From Clostridia bacterium (GTDB lineage Bacteria; Bacillota; Clostridia; Christensenellales; CAG-1252), in NCBI GenBank assembly GCA_017394805.1, contig JAFPXC010000015.1, forward strand, positions 1 to 63,600: a stretch of 63,600 nt of DNA, read 5' to 3'. Both the position numbers and the translations under genes were made by a program. Below the pieces are notes generated by a model, which had not been told where the DNA came from, searched no databases, and was given only the letters and a program-made list of their open reading frames with translations. This document shows, in pieces, positions 49,248 to 60,339 of this stretch; within the stretch, counting starts at the first letter, position 1, and every line of letters starts with the position of its first letter.

Positions 49248-51559
49248 AGGGTTCCTCTCAATTTGTTCAGCGTATTATACACGCGTGACGCCGCGAGGTC
49301 GAATGCCGTTTCGCGGATCTGCAGGCGGAAGCCCTGCCCCACCTGTATCACGCCCAACTCGTACAGTATATAGAAATGCGCGTACACGTCGGCCACGTAG
49401 CAGCCCTTCAGTTGCATCTCGTAGCACAAGTCGTCCAAGGTTTTGCACTTATACAGGTCCAATCTACGCATTCCACGAAGGGTGGCTTGCACGTCCGTCT
49501 CCGTCAGGTGCAACTTCGCGATTTCGTCGAGGAAGCCGTATTGCCGCAACAGCACCAACTCTGGGTTGGGCGCTTTGCTACCCACGTAAGCCAAATACCC
49601 CTTGGACAAGGGCGCGTCGAGGAATACGATACTGCTGTAGTACCGCCACCCCGCCGTGTCCGTCGGCGCGACCAGCAAGGTATTGAGGGGATTATCCTCG
49701 GTCTTACCCACCGCCAGCCGTTTCAAGAGGTCGCGCTTGCCGGCCAAGAGCAACTCTTTCATGAAGTTTTGCGCGCTCTTTGCCCCGAACGCCACGAACA
49801 GCACGCCGAATGCCCCTTTGAGGTCGGCGATTTCTTTCTTCACGTCGGACATACGCACGCCCACTTCTTGGGGCGGATACAATATGGTCTTCAAATAGTT
49901 GCCGAAGGCGGGCGCGCTGTCGCGCAGTTTCTCGCACCCCGCGGTCACGACGTCCGACACAGACAACTGAATATAGCGGCGATTTTGATACGTGCGGTAC
50001 CCCCAATCGCAATAGTAGTCGAAACTTGCGCCCGAGCGCAAAGCGGTCAGCAAATGCAATCCGCCGAAGGCAATCAACTCGACCTCGGGGGATAGTTTGC
50101 TCTTCACGTGTTCGGTCTCGCCTATCCGCGCCAACGAGCAACCCTCGCTCGGCACCACGAACTTGGGCGTCGGGTTTCCCTCGCCAAAGGGTTCCAACCG
50201 TTGCAAATCGGCAAAAAAGGCCGCCTGCATACTTTGTTTGTCGTAGCGTATATCCGCCTTTCGTTGGGGTACGAACGCGTCGTCGGGGTAGGTCTTTCGC
50301 AAGTAGTCGTTCAAGTCGTCCGCAAAGGCGTTGAGGTTTTCGCGTTTCACGCTCATACCCGCCGCGCCCGCGTGTCCGCCGAATTGCACCATTCTGTTTT
50401 CCACGGCGGTGAGCGCCTGCACGATATTCACGCCTTCGATACTCCGCGCGCTCCCCTTAAAGGCGTCGCCCACGTTGGACAACAGCACGACGGGGCGGCC
50501 GAATTCCTGCACCAACCTTGCAGCCACCAAGCCCAGCACTCCCGACTCCCACTTGTCGTCCCACAGCACGATCACGCGGCGTTCCATCAAATCGTAATCT
50601 TTCAATTTCTCCTTGGCGGCGGCGGCCATCTGTTTGGTCAGGGCCTGTCTTGCGGTATTGGCGGCGTTGATTTTCTCCACCAATTCGCGCACCACAAAGT
50701 CGTCCTCGGTCAAAAAGAGTTCCACCACGTCGGCGTCGTCGTTCAGCCGCCCCAACGCGTTGATACGGGGCGCGATGCGGTAGCCGATATCGCCCGCGGT
50801 CACTTCCCCGTCCAACTCGCACGACTTTATCAAAGCGGCCAACCCCTTGCGTTTGCAAGCGTTCAACGCTTTCAATCCGTAGTACACGATCACGCGATTT
50901 TCACCCAAGAGGGGCATCACGTCGGCCACGGTCGCCAAGGCCGCCAAATCCAGATACTCGTCGGCGGTCGCCTTATCCGACATCGCCTCCACCAATTTCA
51001 TCGCCACGCCCGCGCCGCACAGGTTGCGCAAGGCCTCGTCCTCTCCCAACTTGGGATTGACCGCCACGCAATCGGGCAGTTCCGCCAGCGGCTCATGGTG
51101 GTCGGTCACCACGATATCTACGCCGAGGTCGAAGACGTAGGCCACTTCCTCCACCGAGGTAATACCGCAGTCCACGGTCACGATGAGGTCGGGATTATAG
51201 GTTTCTATCACTTTTTCAACGGCTGTTTCGGACAATCCGTAGCCGTCCTGCCGTCTGGGAATATAGTACACGACGTCCGCGCCTTTTCCCCGCAAAAACA
51301 AGGTCAAAATGGTGGTCGCGCAGATACCGTCGCAGTCGTAGTCGCCGAATATCAATATTCGTTCGCCCGCTTCGATAGCCTCGTTGATGCGCGCAACCGC
51401 TTCGTCGATATGCAATATACCCGCGGCGGGGTGCATATCTTCCAAGGCGGGATACAAAAACTTTTTCGCCTCGTCGACCGTCGTCACACCGCGGTCTTCC
51501 AGCAACTTCACGATTTCGGGATGCACGCCCAACAATTTCGACAATTCTTTTATTTCCAT
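49244..51559 (-). CDS. recJ: Single-stranded-DNA exonuclease RecJ
   Basis: RecJ degrades ssDNA 5'-3' in recombination and mismatch repair. The 771-aa protein has the DHH phosphoesterase motifs (ILIFGDYDCDGICATTI, VTVDCGIT, VTDHHEP, IAPRINALGRLNDDADVVEL) and the DHHA1 motif GGHAGAAGMSV. The C-terminal about 200 residues extend beyond E. coli RecJ, as in other long Clostridia-type RecJ proteins. The start at ATG 51559 has TAGGAG; the upstream in-frame codons lack a site. Confidence 0.95.
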   Translation of the reverse strand: MEIKELSKLLGVHPEIVKLLEDRGVTTVDEAKKFLYPALEDMHPAAGILHIDEAVARINEAIEAGERILIFGDYDCDGICATTILTLFLRGKGADVVYYIPRRQDGYGLSETAVEKVIETYNPDLIVTVDCGITSVEEVAYVFDLGVDIVVTDHHEPLAELPDCVAVNPKLGEDEALRNLCGAGVAMKLVEAMSDKATADEYLDLAALATVADVMPLLGENRVIVYYGLKALNACKRKGLAALIKSCELDGEVTAGDIGYRIAPRINALGRLNDDADVVELFLTEDDFVVRELVEKINAANTARQALTKQMAAAAKEKLKDYDLMERRVIVLWDDKWESGVLGLVAARLVQEFGRPVVLLSNVGDAFKGSARSIEGVNIVQALTAVENRMVQFGGHAGAAGMSVKRENLNAFADDLNDYLRKTYPDDAFVPQRKADIRYDKQSMQAAFFADLQRLEPFGEGNPTPKFVVPSEGCSLARIGETEHVKSKLSPEVELIAFGGLHLLTALRSGASFDYYCDWGYRTYQNRRYIQLSVSDVVTAGCEKLRDSAPAFGNYLKTILYPPQEVGVRMSDVKKEIADLKGAFGVLFVAFGAKSAQNFMKELLLAGKRDLLKRLAVGKTEDNPLNTLLVAPTDTAGWRYYSSIVFLDAPLSKGYLAYVGSKAPNPELVLLRQYGFLDEIAKLHLTETDVQATLRGMRRLDLYKCKTLDDLCYEMQLKGCYVADVYAHFYILYELGVIQVGQGFRLQIRETAFDLAASRVYNTLNKLRGTL

Positions 51560-51700
51560 ACTGCTCCTATCGTTCCAACGCACACGCGCACGCACCTATT
51601 ATTATCGCGCACGCATAGCGAACTACAAATAACTATTATATGTATATTATAATTCTCGCTCGGCTTTCTGTCAACCGCCACTTGTCCATTTTATCACCCG

Positions 51701-51757
51701 TTTCACCCGCTCGCGGTTCAAGCGGATTTCGCCCGTTCGGCAGAGCGGATTTTCCCC
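51701..51757. repeat. Hairpin-mosaic array 9 (GATTTCTCC-type, degenerate)
   Basis: TTTCACCC, GCTCG...AAGCG, GGATTTCGCCC, GTTCG...AGCG, GGATTTTCCCC. The stems are less perfect than elsewhere. It lies between secF and recJ on the same strand. Confidence 0.6.
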
Positions 51758-51781
51758 AAGTCCGTACCTTGCTCTCTCCAC

Positions 51782-51805
51782 AAAAAAAGCGGCCGCAGCC
51801 GCTTT
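51782..51805 (-). terminator. Terminator of secD-secF
   Basis: AAAGCGGC / GCCGCTTT with a 4-nt loop; on the minus strand a run of T follows. It is nine bases after the secF stop. Confidence 0.88.
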
Positions 51806-51813
51806 CTTTGTGT

Positions 51814-52941
51814 TTACTTTCTCTTGTACTTATGCGTCACGTTCGCCGCCACTTTCTTTTTCTTCTTGGCGGGTTTAGCGGGCGCACTCGCATTCGTTTT
51901 CACCGCCGCCACGTTCTCGTAGCCGGCGTTCTTGGCCTTGCGACGGAACCAAGACATACGCATTGCCACGTACAAGCTCGGCGCGATGAACAAGCTCGTG
52001 AAGACGCCCGACAGCAAGCCGAAGATTACGGGCAGGCAGAACTCGCGCACGGCGTCCACGCCGATGATGCACAGCACGATGACGGTCAACATAGTCGTGA
52101 TGGTGGTGGCGATACTTCTACCCGTGGTCTCTTGCACGGCGCTATCCACCTCGAAGCCGATATTCTCGGCGGTGATGGTGGTACCCTTATTCTTCACGTG
52201 GTCACGCACGCGGTCGAACACGATGATGGTATTGTTGATCGAATACGCAACGATGGTGATCAAGGCGGCGACGAAGGTGCTGTTCACGGGCACGTGGAAG
52301 AGGATGGTCAAGCTGGTCATCACGATGACGTCGAACATCAAGGCGATGAGGGCCGCGATACCGCTCCACAACTCGAAACGGATGATGACGTACAGAAGGA
52401 CCAACGCCCATGTGATCACGATGGCGATGATGGCTTGACGCACCAAGCGCTTGGCGCTGCCGGCCGAAATGGCTTGCCAACTGATATCCTCGCTGCTGTT
52501 ATTCACGTCGTAGCCCATCTCGGTTGCTTTGACGGCCACTTCGTTGACGATTTCGTTATTGAGGTCGCCCAACTTGTCGTCGTCCTCGGCGGCGTTGAAG
52601 TACTTGATGTACACGGCGGTTTCCTCATTGACGCCCGTCTTTTGGGGTTCGGAGGCCGAGAAGCCTTTGTCCTCGATGATTTTCACGAAAGCCTTGCTGA
52701 CGTCTTGGAACTCTTGGTCGGTGAGGTCACGCCCGACTTTCACGGTCAACGCCGTACCGCCGGTGAAGTCCAGACCGAGGTTCATACCTTGTTGCGCGGT
52801 GTGATTGACCGCCGCAAAAATACTGAAAGCAATGATAGCGGCCAACACGATGACGGCGGGCACCAAGAGGTAAATATTCCACTTACCCGCGACTTTGAGG
52901 TTAGAACCGATATTCATCAAATTAAATTTCTTCTTACTCAT
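51814..52941 (-). CDS. secF: Protein translocase subunit SecF
   Basis: SecF, with SecD, uses the proton or sodium gradient to assist late protein export. The 375-aa membrane protein starts near MSKKKFNLMNIGSNLK (start at 52941, GAAGGAGGTG site, overlapping the secD stop). A first TM (WNIYLLVPAVIVLAAIIAFS), a periplasmic domain with GLDFTGGTALTVKVG, and then five TM segments with IVAYSINNTIIVFDRVRD and MTVIVLCIIGVDAVREF. The basic Lys/Ala tail (about 350-375) is family-typical. Confidence 0.95.
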   Translation of the reverse strand: MSKKKFNLMNIGSNLKVAGKWNIYLLVPAVIVLAAIIAFSIFAAVNHTAQQGMNLGLDFTGGTALTVKVGRDLTDQEFQDVSKAFVKIIEDKGFSASEPQKTGVNEETAVYIKYFNAAEDDDKLGDLNNEIVNEVAVKATEMGYDVNNSSEDISWQAISAGSAKRLVRQAIIAIVITWALVLLYVIIRFELWSGIAALIALMFDVIVMTSLTILFHVPVNSTFVAALITIVAYSINNTIIVFDRVRDHVKNKGTTITAENIGFEVDSAVQETTGRSIATTITTMLTVIVLCIIGVDAVREFCLPVIFGLLSGVFTSLFIAPSLYVAMRMSWFRRKAKNAGYENVAAVKTNASAPAKPAKKKKKVAANVTHKYKRK

Positions 52942-54313
52942 CGTCGGCACCTCCTTCGTTGGTTTCCGCTTGGGTTGCGGTTTCCTCCGCGACTTGGGCA
53001 CTTTCGGTTGCTTCGCCTGCGCCATCGGCCACGGGCAAGCTGTACCACTTGGGCTTATTGCCCGCCAAGGCGTAGATGCTATACACCAACACGCGCGATA
53101 TCAACAGCACCGTAAACATGGAGATAATGATACCGATCATCAACGTGATGGCGAAACTCTTGATGGAACTGCCGCCCACGAACAACATGACGATACAACC
53201 CAAAATGGTGGTCACGTTGCCGTCGATAATGGCGGGCGTCGCACGCTTGAAGCCCTGTTGGATGGCGGGATGCACGCCCATACTCACGGCCTGTCCTAGG
53301 CGGAACTCATCGCGGATACGCGAGAAGACGACGATGTTGCCGTCCACGGCCATACCGATAGACAGGATAACGCCCGCGATACCGGCCAAGGTGAGTTGCA
53401 CCCAGGGGAAGATGCTCATAAAGAAGATATAGAAGGTCGAGTAGAACAACAAGGCAATGCTCGCCGCCACGCCCAGCAAGCGGTAGAACACCACCATGAA
53501 CACGATGACCAAGGCCAAGCCGATGAGACCGGCGATGACGCTCGTCTTCACGCTGTTGGTACCGAGCGAGGGAGAGATCGTGTTCGACTCCACCATGGTC
53601 AACTCCACGTCGAAGGCGCCCGCTTGGATGCTGATGGCCAGGTTATTGGCCTCTTCGTAGGTGTAGTTACCGGTGATGATGGCTCTGCCGTTGGCGATCA
53701 CCGAGTTGACGGTGGGGCCCAATTTCCATTCGCCGTTGATCCAGATGTTCAAGGCCTTGTTGAGACGCTCCTCGGTGGCTTTCGCAAACAGGGTTGCACC
53801 CACGTTGTTGAATTCGAGGGCGACCACGTAGCCGCTGTCGCTGTCGTAACTGACGTATGCGTTTTCCACGTATTCACCGGTCACGTAGGTGTTTTCTTCG
53901 GTGAGTTCCTCGCCGCTACCTGCCGAGCTGAACGCCAAAGAGGCGGGTTGCCCTATCAAGGTGAAAATGGTCTCGGGATCGTCCACGTCGGGCACTTCCA
54001 CACGGATACGGGTGTTGTTGTTCTCTAATGTTACCACTGCCTCGGTGAAGCCCTTGTCGAAGAGCATATCCTCCAAGCTGTCGGCGGTGCCTTGCATTCT
54101 GCCTTCCAAATTTTCAACGTCGGTCGAACGGGGCTCGAACACGGCGTAGACGCCGCCCTTCAGATCCAGGCCCAACGAAATGTTTTTGGGATAAGCCACA
54201 TAGTCGTAAATGCCCAACTGACCGTTGTCGAGGGACATAAAACCGAACACTATGCCAAGTACAATCAGCACGCTAATGATGGATAACACCACTATTGCTT
54301 TCGTTTTATTCAC
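52934..54313 (-). CDS. secD: Protein translocase subunit SecD
   Basis: A 459-aa membrane protein. N-terminal TM, then NISLGLDLKGGVYAVFEP, the periplasmic P1-type domain (shorter than E. coli), and the TM region with GIAGVILSIGMAVDGNIVVFSRIRDE and RATPAIIDGNVTTILGCIVM. Acidic tail after residue 425. It starts with GTG at 54313 behind AGGAGG, under a strong promoter. Confidence 0.96.
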   Translation of the reverse strand: MNKTKAIVVLSIISVLIVLGIVFGFMSLDNGQLGIYDYVAYPKNISLGLDLKGGVYAVFEPRSTDVENLEGRMQGTADSLEDMLFDKGFTEAVVTLENNNTRIRVEVPDVDDPETIFTLIGQPASLAFSSAGSGEELTEENTYVTGEYVENAYVSYDSDSGYVVALEFNNVGATLFAKATEERLNKALNIWINGEWKLGPTVNSVIANGRAIITGNYTYEEANNLAISIQAGAFDVELTMVESNTISPSLGTNSVKTSVIAGLIGLALVIVFMVVFYRLLGVAASIALLFYSTFYIFFMSIFPWVQLTLAGIAGVILSIGMAVDGNIVVFSRIRDEFRLGQAVSMGVHPAIQQGFKRATPAIIDGNVTTILGCIVMLFVGGSSIKSFAITLMIGIIISMFTVLLISRVLVYSIYALAGNKPKWYSLPVADGAGEATESAQVAEETATQAETNEGGADDE

Positions 54314-54347
54314 TAAAATAGCCTCCTATTTTATTGTGTACTAAATA

Positions 54348-54376
54348 ATTATATATAAAGAGTCCCCCCAAGTCAA
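54348..54376 (-). promoter_or_regulatory. Promoter of secD-secF
   Basis: On the minus strand TTGACT (54371-54376), a 17-bp spacer and TATAAT (54348-54353). Confidence 0.8.
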
Positions 54377-54498
54377 TCAAAACGATATAAATAAAATTTA
54401 TATCTCACACTTTTTTCTGCGCTTTTCCCTTCGATGCGCCCATTTTTTCATATTTGACCGAGCACCGACATATTTTAGACCAATCGGAGGATATTATT

Positions 54499-54930
54499 AT
54501 GGAAAAGAAAACTATCGCCAATGCTATCTTAGACGTCGTCAGGGCGCTTGCCGTCGCGCTTCTCACCAACCTGGTCGCCGTGCTGCTCATCGCCGTCGTC
54601 GTCAAATACACGGGCGTCACCCAGTCGGTCGCCACCGCCCTCAACCAAGTGGTCAAAGTGCTATCCCTCGCCGTAGGCGCCGTCGTAGGCTTCCGTTCGG
54701 GGCGTTTCGGTCTCGTCTTGGGCGCCGTCACGGGACTTCTCTTCACTGTTTTGGGCTTCTCGGTCTTCTCTCTTTTGGCGGGACGACCGCTCTTTACGGA
54801 CGTCACCGTCTTCGACTTTCTCTTGGGACTCGCTTCGGGCGTTTTCTCGGGCGTTCTCGCCGTCAACCTTCGCACGCTTTCCCACGCCAAGCGCCCCACT
54901 CGTTGCCATAGGCAACGCTCCCGCGCGTAG
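54499..54930 (+). CDS. TIGR04086-type small membrane protein
   Basis: This 143-aa protein has four predicted membrane helices (ALAVALLTNLVAVLLIAVVV, VLSLAVGAVVGF, GLVLGAVTGLLFTVLG, LLGLASGVFSGVLAV). It matches the TIGR04086 (YrzE-like) family, whose genes lie beside yajC and secD in many Clostridia. Function unknown; the conserved location suggests a link to the translocase. The start at 54499 has CGGAGG. The last 15 residues are rich in R and H and overlap a hairpin repeat (GTTGCC-ATA-GGCAAC), so the true C-terminus has probably been extended by repeat sequence. Confidence 0.82.
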   Translation: MEKKTIANAILDVVRALAVALLTNLVAVLLIAVVVKYTGVTQSVATALNQVVKVLSLAVGAVVGFRSGRFGLVLGAVTGLLFTVLGFSVFSLLAGRPLFTDVTVFDFLLGLASGVFSGVLAVNLRTLSHAKRPTRCHRQRSRA

Positions 54931-55103
54931 CACGTTATCGTTCGCCCCACGCTCGCTATCGCAAAGTTTTTGCGGCTTCGCTGTAACGCACCCTACAATT
55001 CCCTCTCGGTAGGGGCACTTATTTAGCACGTCGTATCGGCCGAAGCATAGCGAAGCGGAAATATCCCCTAAGCCGAGGCACGAACCCACGCCGCGCCCAT
55101 ATC
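54931..55103. other. Gene-free region with degenerate hairpin repeats
   Basis: No coding sequence supported. It contains scattered dyads (GCAAAG...TTTGC-type, CGGCCGAAGCATAGCGAAGCGG) and motifs of the mosaic family, but no regular linker. The neighbouring 55104-55180 is a regular array. Confidence 0.5.
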
Positions 55104-55180
55104 CCGCCATAGGCGGATTTCACCCGTGCGAACGCACGGATTTCTCCCAAGGCACAGCCTTGGATTTCTCCGCCGCAGGC
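55104..55180. repeat. Hairpin-mosaic array 10 (GATTTCTCC linkers)
   Basis: CCGCC/GGCGG, GTGCG/CGCAC, AAGGC/GCCTT and GCC/GGC joined by ATTTCACCC, GGATTTCTCCC and GGATTTCTCC. It abuts the yajC terminator. Confidence 0.78.
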
Positions 55181-55213
55181 AAAAAAACGCCCCTCTCCAT
55201 CGGGAAAGGGGCG
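55181..55213 (-). terminator. Terminator of yajC
   Basis: CGCCCCT / AGGGGCG (55188-55213) followed on the minus strand by seven T residues (55181-55187). Confidence 0.88.
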
Positions 55214-55228
55214 ATTTGTTTTCGTTTC

Positions 55229-55738
55229 TCAGATTGCGTCGTCGTCCGTCACAGCGGGCTTTTCTTCGGGCATTTCGCTCTTCTCTTCGCCCAAGGACTC
55301 GGTGCCTTCCACCTTTTCGTTCTTGGGAGTTTGCGGCGCGTCAACGTCCACGTGTTTCACTTCTCTCGCCTGTTGCGCGGCCTCTTGGGCGTCCAGATTG
55401 ATACCCACGGCCTCACGGCTAATGGTGATCACGACGGGTTGCTCGGGCGTACCCACGTCCACTTCGAGGGTTTTGCCGTCGGCGTTGACCTTTTTCACGG
55501 TGCCGACCATACGACCGATGGTCATGATGCGCGTACCCTCGCGCAATTCGTCCTGCATTCTTTGATAATCTTTTTGTCTTCTCTTGTTGGGCAAGATGGT
55601 CAGAAAGACCATTGCCACGATGGCCACGCCCAATACGACGATGAAGACGATGCTCATTTTATTGTTGCCCGTGCCGGTACCCGTACCCGTGGCGGCGGCG
55701 CCGTCGGCCAACATCCATGCCAAACTTAACAATTTCAT
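55229..55738 (-). CDS. yajC: Preprotein translocase subunit YajC
   Basis: A small single-pass membrane protein of the SecDF-YajC complex. The 169-aa protein has a TM (MSIVFIVVLGVAIVAMVFLTI, about 28-48), the conserved NKRRQKDYQRMQDELREGTR and GTVKKVNADGKTLEVDVG. The N-terminus has a Thr/Gly repeat (TGTGTGTG), and the acidic C-terminal 50 residues are longer than usual. Start has AAGGAG. Confidence 0.92.
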   Translation of the reverse strand: MKLLSLAWMLADGAAATGTGTGTGNNKMSIVFIVVLGVAIVAMVFLTILPNKRRQKDYQRMQDELREGTRIMTIGRMVGTVKKVNADGKTLEVDVGTPEQPVVITISREAVGINLDAQEAAQQAREVKHVDVDAPQTPKNEKVEGTESLGEEKSEMPEEKPAVTDDDAI

Positions 55739-55862
55739 TTTCTATCTCCTTATCTTGATTGTTTCTATTGTACACCATTTCGGGTGCAAATACAACATAT
55801 TTTTCGCACAATACCCGCTTTTCTTCGCCGATTCGGGCGAAAAACGGCCTTTCTCGCCTGCT

Positions 55863-57005
<1,143 letters not shown>

Positions 57006-57097
57006 CTAACCTAATCCTATCTCATCATACGTTGATTTCCTTAAACCAACCTAAACATATCCGAACTTTTTTCTTTCTCGCCCGTTTCCCACCGCAA

Positions 57098-57128
57098 CGC
57101 AACGAAGTTGCAATTCACGGTGGCACCG
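57098..57128. repeat. Degenerate hairpin-mosaic unit
   Basis: GCAAC/GTTGC with a linker AATTCAC, embedded in a broader CCACCGC...GGTGG dyad, in the 144-bp gap between queA and tgt. Confidence 0.45.
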
Positions 57129-57143
57129 CCGCCTATTTGCTCC

Positions 57144-58166
57144 CTACAGGAACAAGCACGCGTCGCCGAAGGAGAAAAACCGATATTTCTCTTTCACCGC
57201 GACGTCGTACACACGCAAGGTCTCCTCTCTGCCGAGCAACGCGCTCACCAGCATGATGAGGGTGCTTTCGGGCAGGTGGAAGTTGGTGATCAACCCGTCC
57301 ACCACTTTCCATTGGTAGCCGGGATAGATGAATATCTCGGTATTGCCCGCGCCCGCCTTCACGTTGCCGGTCTCGTCCGCCGCGCTCTCCAACGTCCGCA
57401 CGCTCGTAGTACCCACGCAAATCACGCGCCGCCCCTCGGCCTTGGCACGATTGATGACGTCCGCCGCCACTTGGGGCACGTTGTAGTATTCGTTGTGCAT
57501 TTTGTGTTCGAGTATATCGTCCTCTTTGACGGGACGGAACGTACCCAAGCCCACGTGCAACAGCACCTTGGCGATCTCCACGCCCATACCCTCTATCTTT
57601 TCGAGCAATTCGGGCGTAAAATGCAATCCCGCGGTCGGCGCGGCGGCCGAGCCGCGCTCACGGCTGTACACCGTTTGATAGCGGTCTTTATTCTCCAACT
57701 TCTCGGTGATATACGGGGGCAAGGGCATATTGCCCACGCGGTCCAATATATCCTCGAACACACCCTCGAACGCGAAGCGGACGATGCGTATCCCTTCCTC
57801 GCCGAAGCCCACCACCGTGGCCCTTAACTCGTCCGAGAACACGACTTCCACCCCCACCTTCAACTTCTTGGCGGGCTTAGCAATGCACTCCCAATCGGTA
57901 TAATTCAGCCGTTTCAACAGCAGGCATTCCACGTTTCCCTCGCAGCCCGCGCGGTGTCCGTACAGCCTTGCCGGAATGACCTTGGTATCGTTCAGCACCA
58001 ACACGTCCCCCGCCTTTAGGTACGCGGGCAGGTCGTAGAAGTGCCTATGCTCTATCTCGCCGCCCTCGCGGTGATACACCAGCATACGCGAACTATCCCG
58101 CGGTTCCACGGGATGCTGCGCGATCAATTCCTTGGGCAGGTCGTACCAAAAATCCTTAGTCTTCAT
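57144..58166 (-). CDS. queA: S-adenosylmethionine:tRNA ribosyltransferase-isomerase
   Basis: QueA transfers the ribosyl part of AdoMet to preQ1 in tRNA, giving epoxyqueuosine. The 340-aa protein begins [20 protein letters not shown], with [57 protein letters not shown] and [11 protein letters not shown], the complete family pattern. Overlaps ruvB by 11 bases and precedes tgt. Confidence 0.97.
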   Translation of the reverse strand: MKTKDFWYDLPKELIAQHPVEPRDSSRMLVYHREGGEIEHRHFYDLPAYLKAGDVLVLNDTKVIPARLYGHRAGCEGNVECLLLKRLNYTDWECIAKPAKKLKVGVEVVFSDELRATVVGFGEEGIRIVRFAFEGVFEDILDRVGNMPLPPYITEKLENKDRYQTVYSRERGSAAAPTAGLHFTPELLEKIEGMGVEIAKVLLHVGLGTFRPVKEDDILEHKMHNEYYNVPQVAADVINRAKAEGRRVICVGTTSVRTLESAADETGNVKAGAGNTEIFIYPGYQWKVVDGLITNFHLPESTLIMLVSALLGREETLRVYDVAVKEKYRFFSFGDACLFL

Positions 58167-59211
58167 CGTCCTCGTCCGTCGCCTTATTCTCCCAGGATTG
58201 CAGGGTTTCCAGCATTCTTGCGCTCACGGTCTTGCCCAAATGCGTATAGGCGGGCAACAGCGCCACGCGTCCGCGGGGGGTGCGCGCAATATACCCCAAC
58301 TGCAACAGATACGGCTCGTACACGTCTTCGATGGTGCCCGCGTCCTCGCCCGTAGACGCCGCCAAGGTCTCCAACCCGACGGGGCCTCCGTTGTACTTCT
58401 CTATGATAGAGGTCAAAATGCGCCTGTCCACGTAGTCCAGACCCATCTCGTCTATATCCAAGGCGGCCAACGCCTCTTTGGCGTGTTTGATATTGATGAC
58501 TTTGCTGCCCGCGTACTCGGCGAAATCGCGCACCCGCTTCAACAGCGTGTTGGCGATACGGGGCGTACCCCTGCTTCTTCGGGCCACCTCGTAGGCGGCT
58601 TCGTAGTCTATCTGCATATTCAACAGTCTTGCCGAGCGTTGCACGATCAAGGTCAATTCTTCGGGCGAATACAATTCCAAGCGGCAGGTTATGCCGAAGC
58701 GGTCGCGCAAAGGTCCCGTCAACATACCCGCGCGGGTGGTCGCGCCGATCAAGGTAAAGTGTTGCAGGCTCATACGCACGCTTCTTGCGGTCGGGCCTTT
58801 TCCCACCATAAAATCAATGCTGTAATCCTCCATCGCGGGGTACAGCATTTCCTCCGCCGTATGATTGAGGCGGTGTATTTCGTCGATAAACAGCACGTCC
58901 CCTTCTTCGAGGTTGGTCAAAAGCGCCGCCAGGTCCACGGCCTTTTCGATGGCGGGGCCAGACGTTATCTTGATATGCGAATCCATCTCGTTGGCGATGA
59001 TATTGGCCAACGTGGTTTTGCCGAGGCCGGGAGGACCGTACAACAGCACGTGGTCGAGGCTCTCACCGCGCTTTTTCGCGCTGTGGATAAAGACGGACAA
59101 ATTCGCCTTTATCTTGCTTTGTCCCACGTACTCGGCCATCGTGCGAGGTCTGAGTTCGTTCTCCTCGCGCTCTTCGTAGCTTTCCATACTGCTTGCGAAC
59201 AGTTCGTCCAT
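58156..59211 (-). CDS. ruvB: Holliday junction helicase subunit RuvB
   Basis: The AAA+ motor of branch migration (351 aa). [20 protein letters not shown], Walker [12 protein letters not shown], Walker [12 protein letters not shown], sensor [16 protein letters not shown], and the C-terminal winged helix ([26 protein letters not shown]). Normal length. It has GGGGGAAAGG upstream, 12 bp after ruvA. Confidence 0.98.
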   Translation of the reverse strand: MDELFASSMESYEEREENELRPRTMAEYVGQSKIKANLSVFIHSAKKRGESLDHVLLYGPPGLGKTTLANIIANEMDSHIKITSGPAIEKAVDLAALLTNLEEGDVLFIDEIHRLNHTAEEMLYPAMEDYSIDFMVGKGPTARSVRMSLQHFTLIGATTRAGMLTGPLRDRFGITCRLELYSPEELTLIVQRSARLLNMQIDYEAAYEVARRSRGTPRIANTLLKRVRDFAEYAGSKVINIKHAKEALAALDIDEMGLDYVDRRILTSIIEKYNGGPVGLETLAASTGEDAGTIEDVYEPYLLQLGYIARTPRGRVALLPAYTHLGKTVSARMLETLQSWENKATDEDDED

Positions 59212-59223
59212 ACCTTTCCCCCA

Positions 59224-59832
59224 CTAAATGCGTTTCCAATTTTTCAACACGATGCGGATGATCTCGGCGGTATCGTCCGTCGTCTGCCGCGCCCGCAGCA
59301 CCGTTTCGTACACGTCCGAACGCGCCAACCCCATACTTTCGAGGGCGGCGATAGCGTCCGCAGACGCGTTATCCACGGGCATATTGACGGCAGTTGTCCC
59401 CGTCGCCGCCGAGGTCAACAGCACGCTGTCCTCGCCCACGTTTTCTTTGAGTTCGAGGACGATCCTTTCGGCGGTCTTCTTGCCGATGCCCTTTATCTTG
59501 GCGAGGCTCTTCACGTCCCCCGTCAAAATGCAGGTGGACAAGGACTGCACGCTTATTCCGCTCAGCACGGACAAGGCCAACTTGGGCCCCACGCCCGACA
59601 CGGCCACCAATTTGCAAAACATATTTTTCTCGGCGGGCGTCCCGAAGCCGTAGAGGGCTTCCTCGTCTTCCTTTATATTGTGATAGATATACAACTTGAC
59701 GGGTTTGCCGATGGGCGGCAACGCGGCCAAGGTGGAATTGCTCACCCCTATCTCGTAGCCGATACCGTGGTTATCTACGATAACCACCCCTTCCTGCATA
59801 TCCGCCAAAGTGCCCGAAATATACGCGTACAT
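59224..59832 (-). CDS. ruvA: Holliday junction helicase subunit RuvA
   Basis: The junction-binding tetramer (202 aa). MYAYISGTLADMQEGVVIVD at the start, the HhH motifs LVAVSGVGPKLALSVLSG and LAKIKGIGKKTAERIVLELK, and the RuvB-binding C-terminal domain (DAIAALESMGLARSDVYETV). The start is ATG 59832 behind TAGGAGG; upstream in-frame codons are not part of the protein. Confidence 0.97.
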   Translation of the reverse strand: MYAYISGTLADMQEGVVIVDNHGIGYEIGVSNSTLAALPPIGKPVKLYIYHNIKEDEEALYGFGTPAEKNMFCKLVAVSGVGPKLALSVLSGISVQSLSTCILTGDVKSLAKIKGIGKKTAERIVLELKENVGEDSVLLTSAATGTTAVNMPVDNASADAIAALESMGLARSDVYETVLRARQTTDDTAEIIRIVLKNWKRI

Positions 59833-59840
59833 ACTGCCTC

Positions 59841-60338
59841 CTACCTGATGCCGAACATCCCCCCGAGCACACCCGTCTGCGCGTGCGTGATAGCCACGGC
59901 CAAAGCGTCCGCGGCGTCGTCGGGTTTGGGAATGTCCTTCATTTTCAGATAAAACTTGACCATCTGCTGTATTTGCGGCTTTTCCGCGCCGCCCCAACCC
60001 GTGATGGCCTGCTTAATTTGGTTGGGCGTATACTCAAAAAGGTTGCCGCACAACTTGTGTGCGGTCAACATGATCACCCCGCGGGCTTCGGCCACGACGA
60101 TACCCGTCGTGATGTTTTTCGTAAAAAACAACTCCTCCAAAGCCACCTCTTGGGGGTGATATTTTTCGAATAATTGGGTCAATCCCGTCTCGATAAGCGC
60201 CAACCGCTCCACGGTGGGCGTATGCGCGGGCGTCTTGACTATTCCATAGTCAATCAGGGCAAACTTGTTGCCACTCTCGGCGTTTATCACGCCGTATCCC
60301 ACCCGCTCCAAGCCGGGGTCTATACCCATTATGACCAT
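59841..60338 (-). CDS. ruvC: Holliday junction resolvase RuvC
   Basis: RuvC cuts Holliday junctions symmetrically (165 aa). Catalytic acids: D7 in MGIDPGLERVGYG, E in VALEELFFTKN, and the two aspartates in KPDDAADALAVAI. Only one base separates it from yebC and eight from ruvA; the trio ruvC-ruvA-ruvB is complete. Confidence 0.97.
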   Translation of the reverse strand: MVIMGIDPGLERVGYGVINAESGNKFALIDYGIVKTPAHTPTVERLALIETGLTQLFEKYHPQEVALEELFFTKNITTGIVVAEARGVIMLTAHKLCGNLFEYTPNQIKQAITGWGGAEKPQIQQMVKFYLKMKDIPKPDDAADALAVAITHAQTGVLGGMFGIR

Positions 60339-60339
60339 A

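Noticed and set aside
52942..53025. Longer SecF start
   Set aside because: The extra residues are a basic Pro/Lys string read out of frame from the secD end; the start at 52941 has a clear GGAGG site.
54314..54498. SCIFF (scfA) peptide gene, often beside secD in Clostridia
   Set aside because: No small cysteine-rich frame is present in either strand of this gap.
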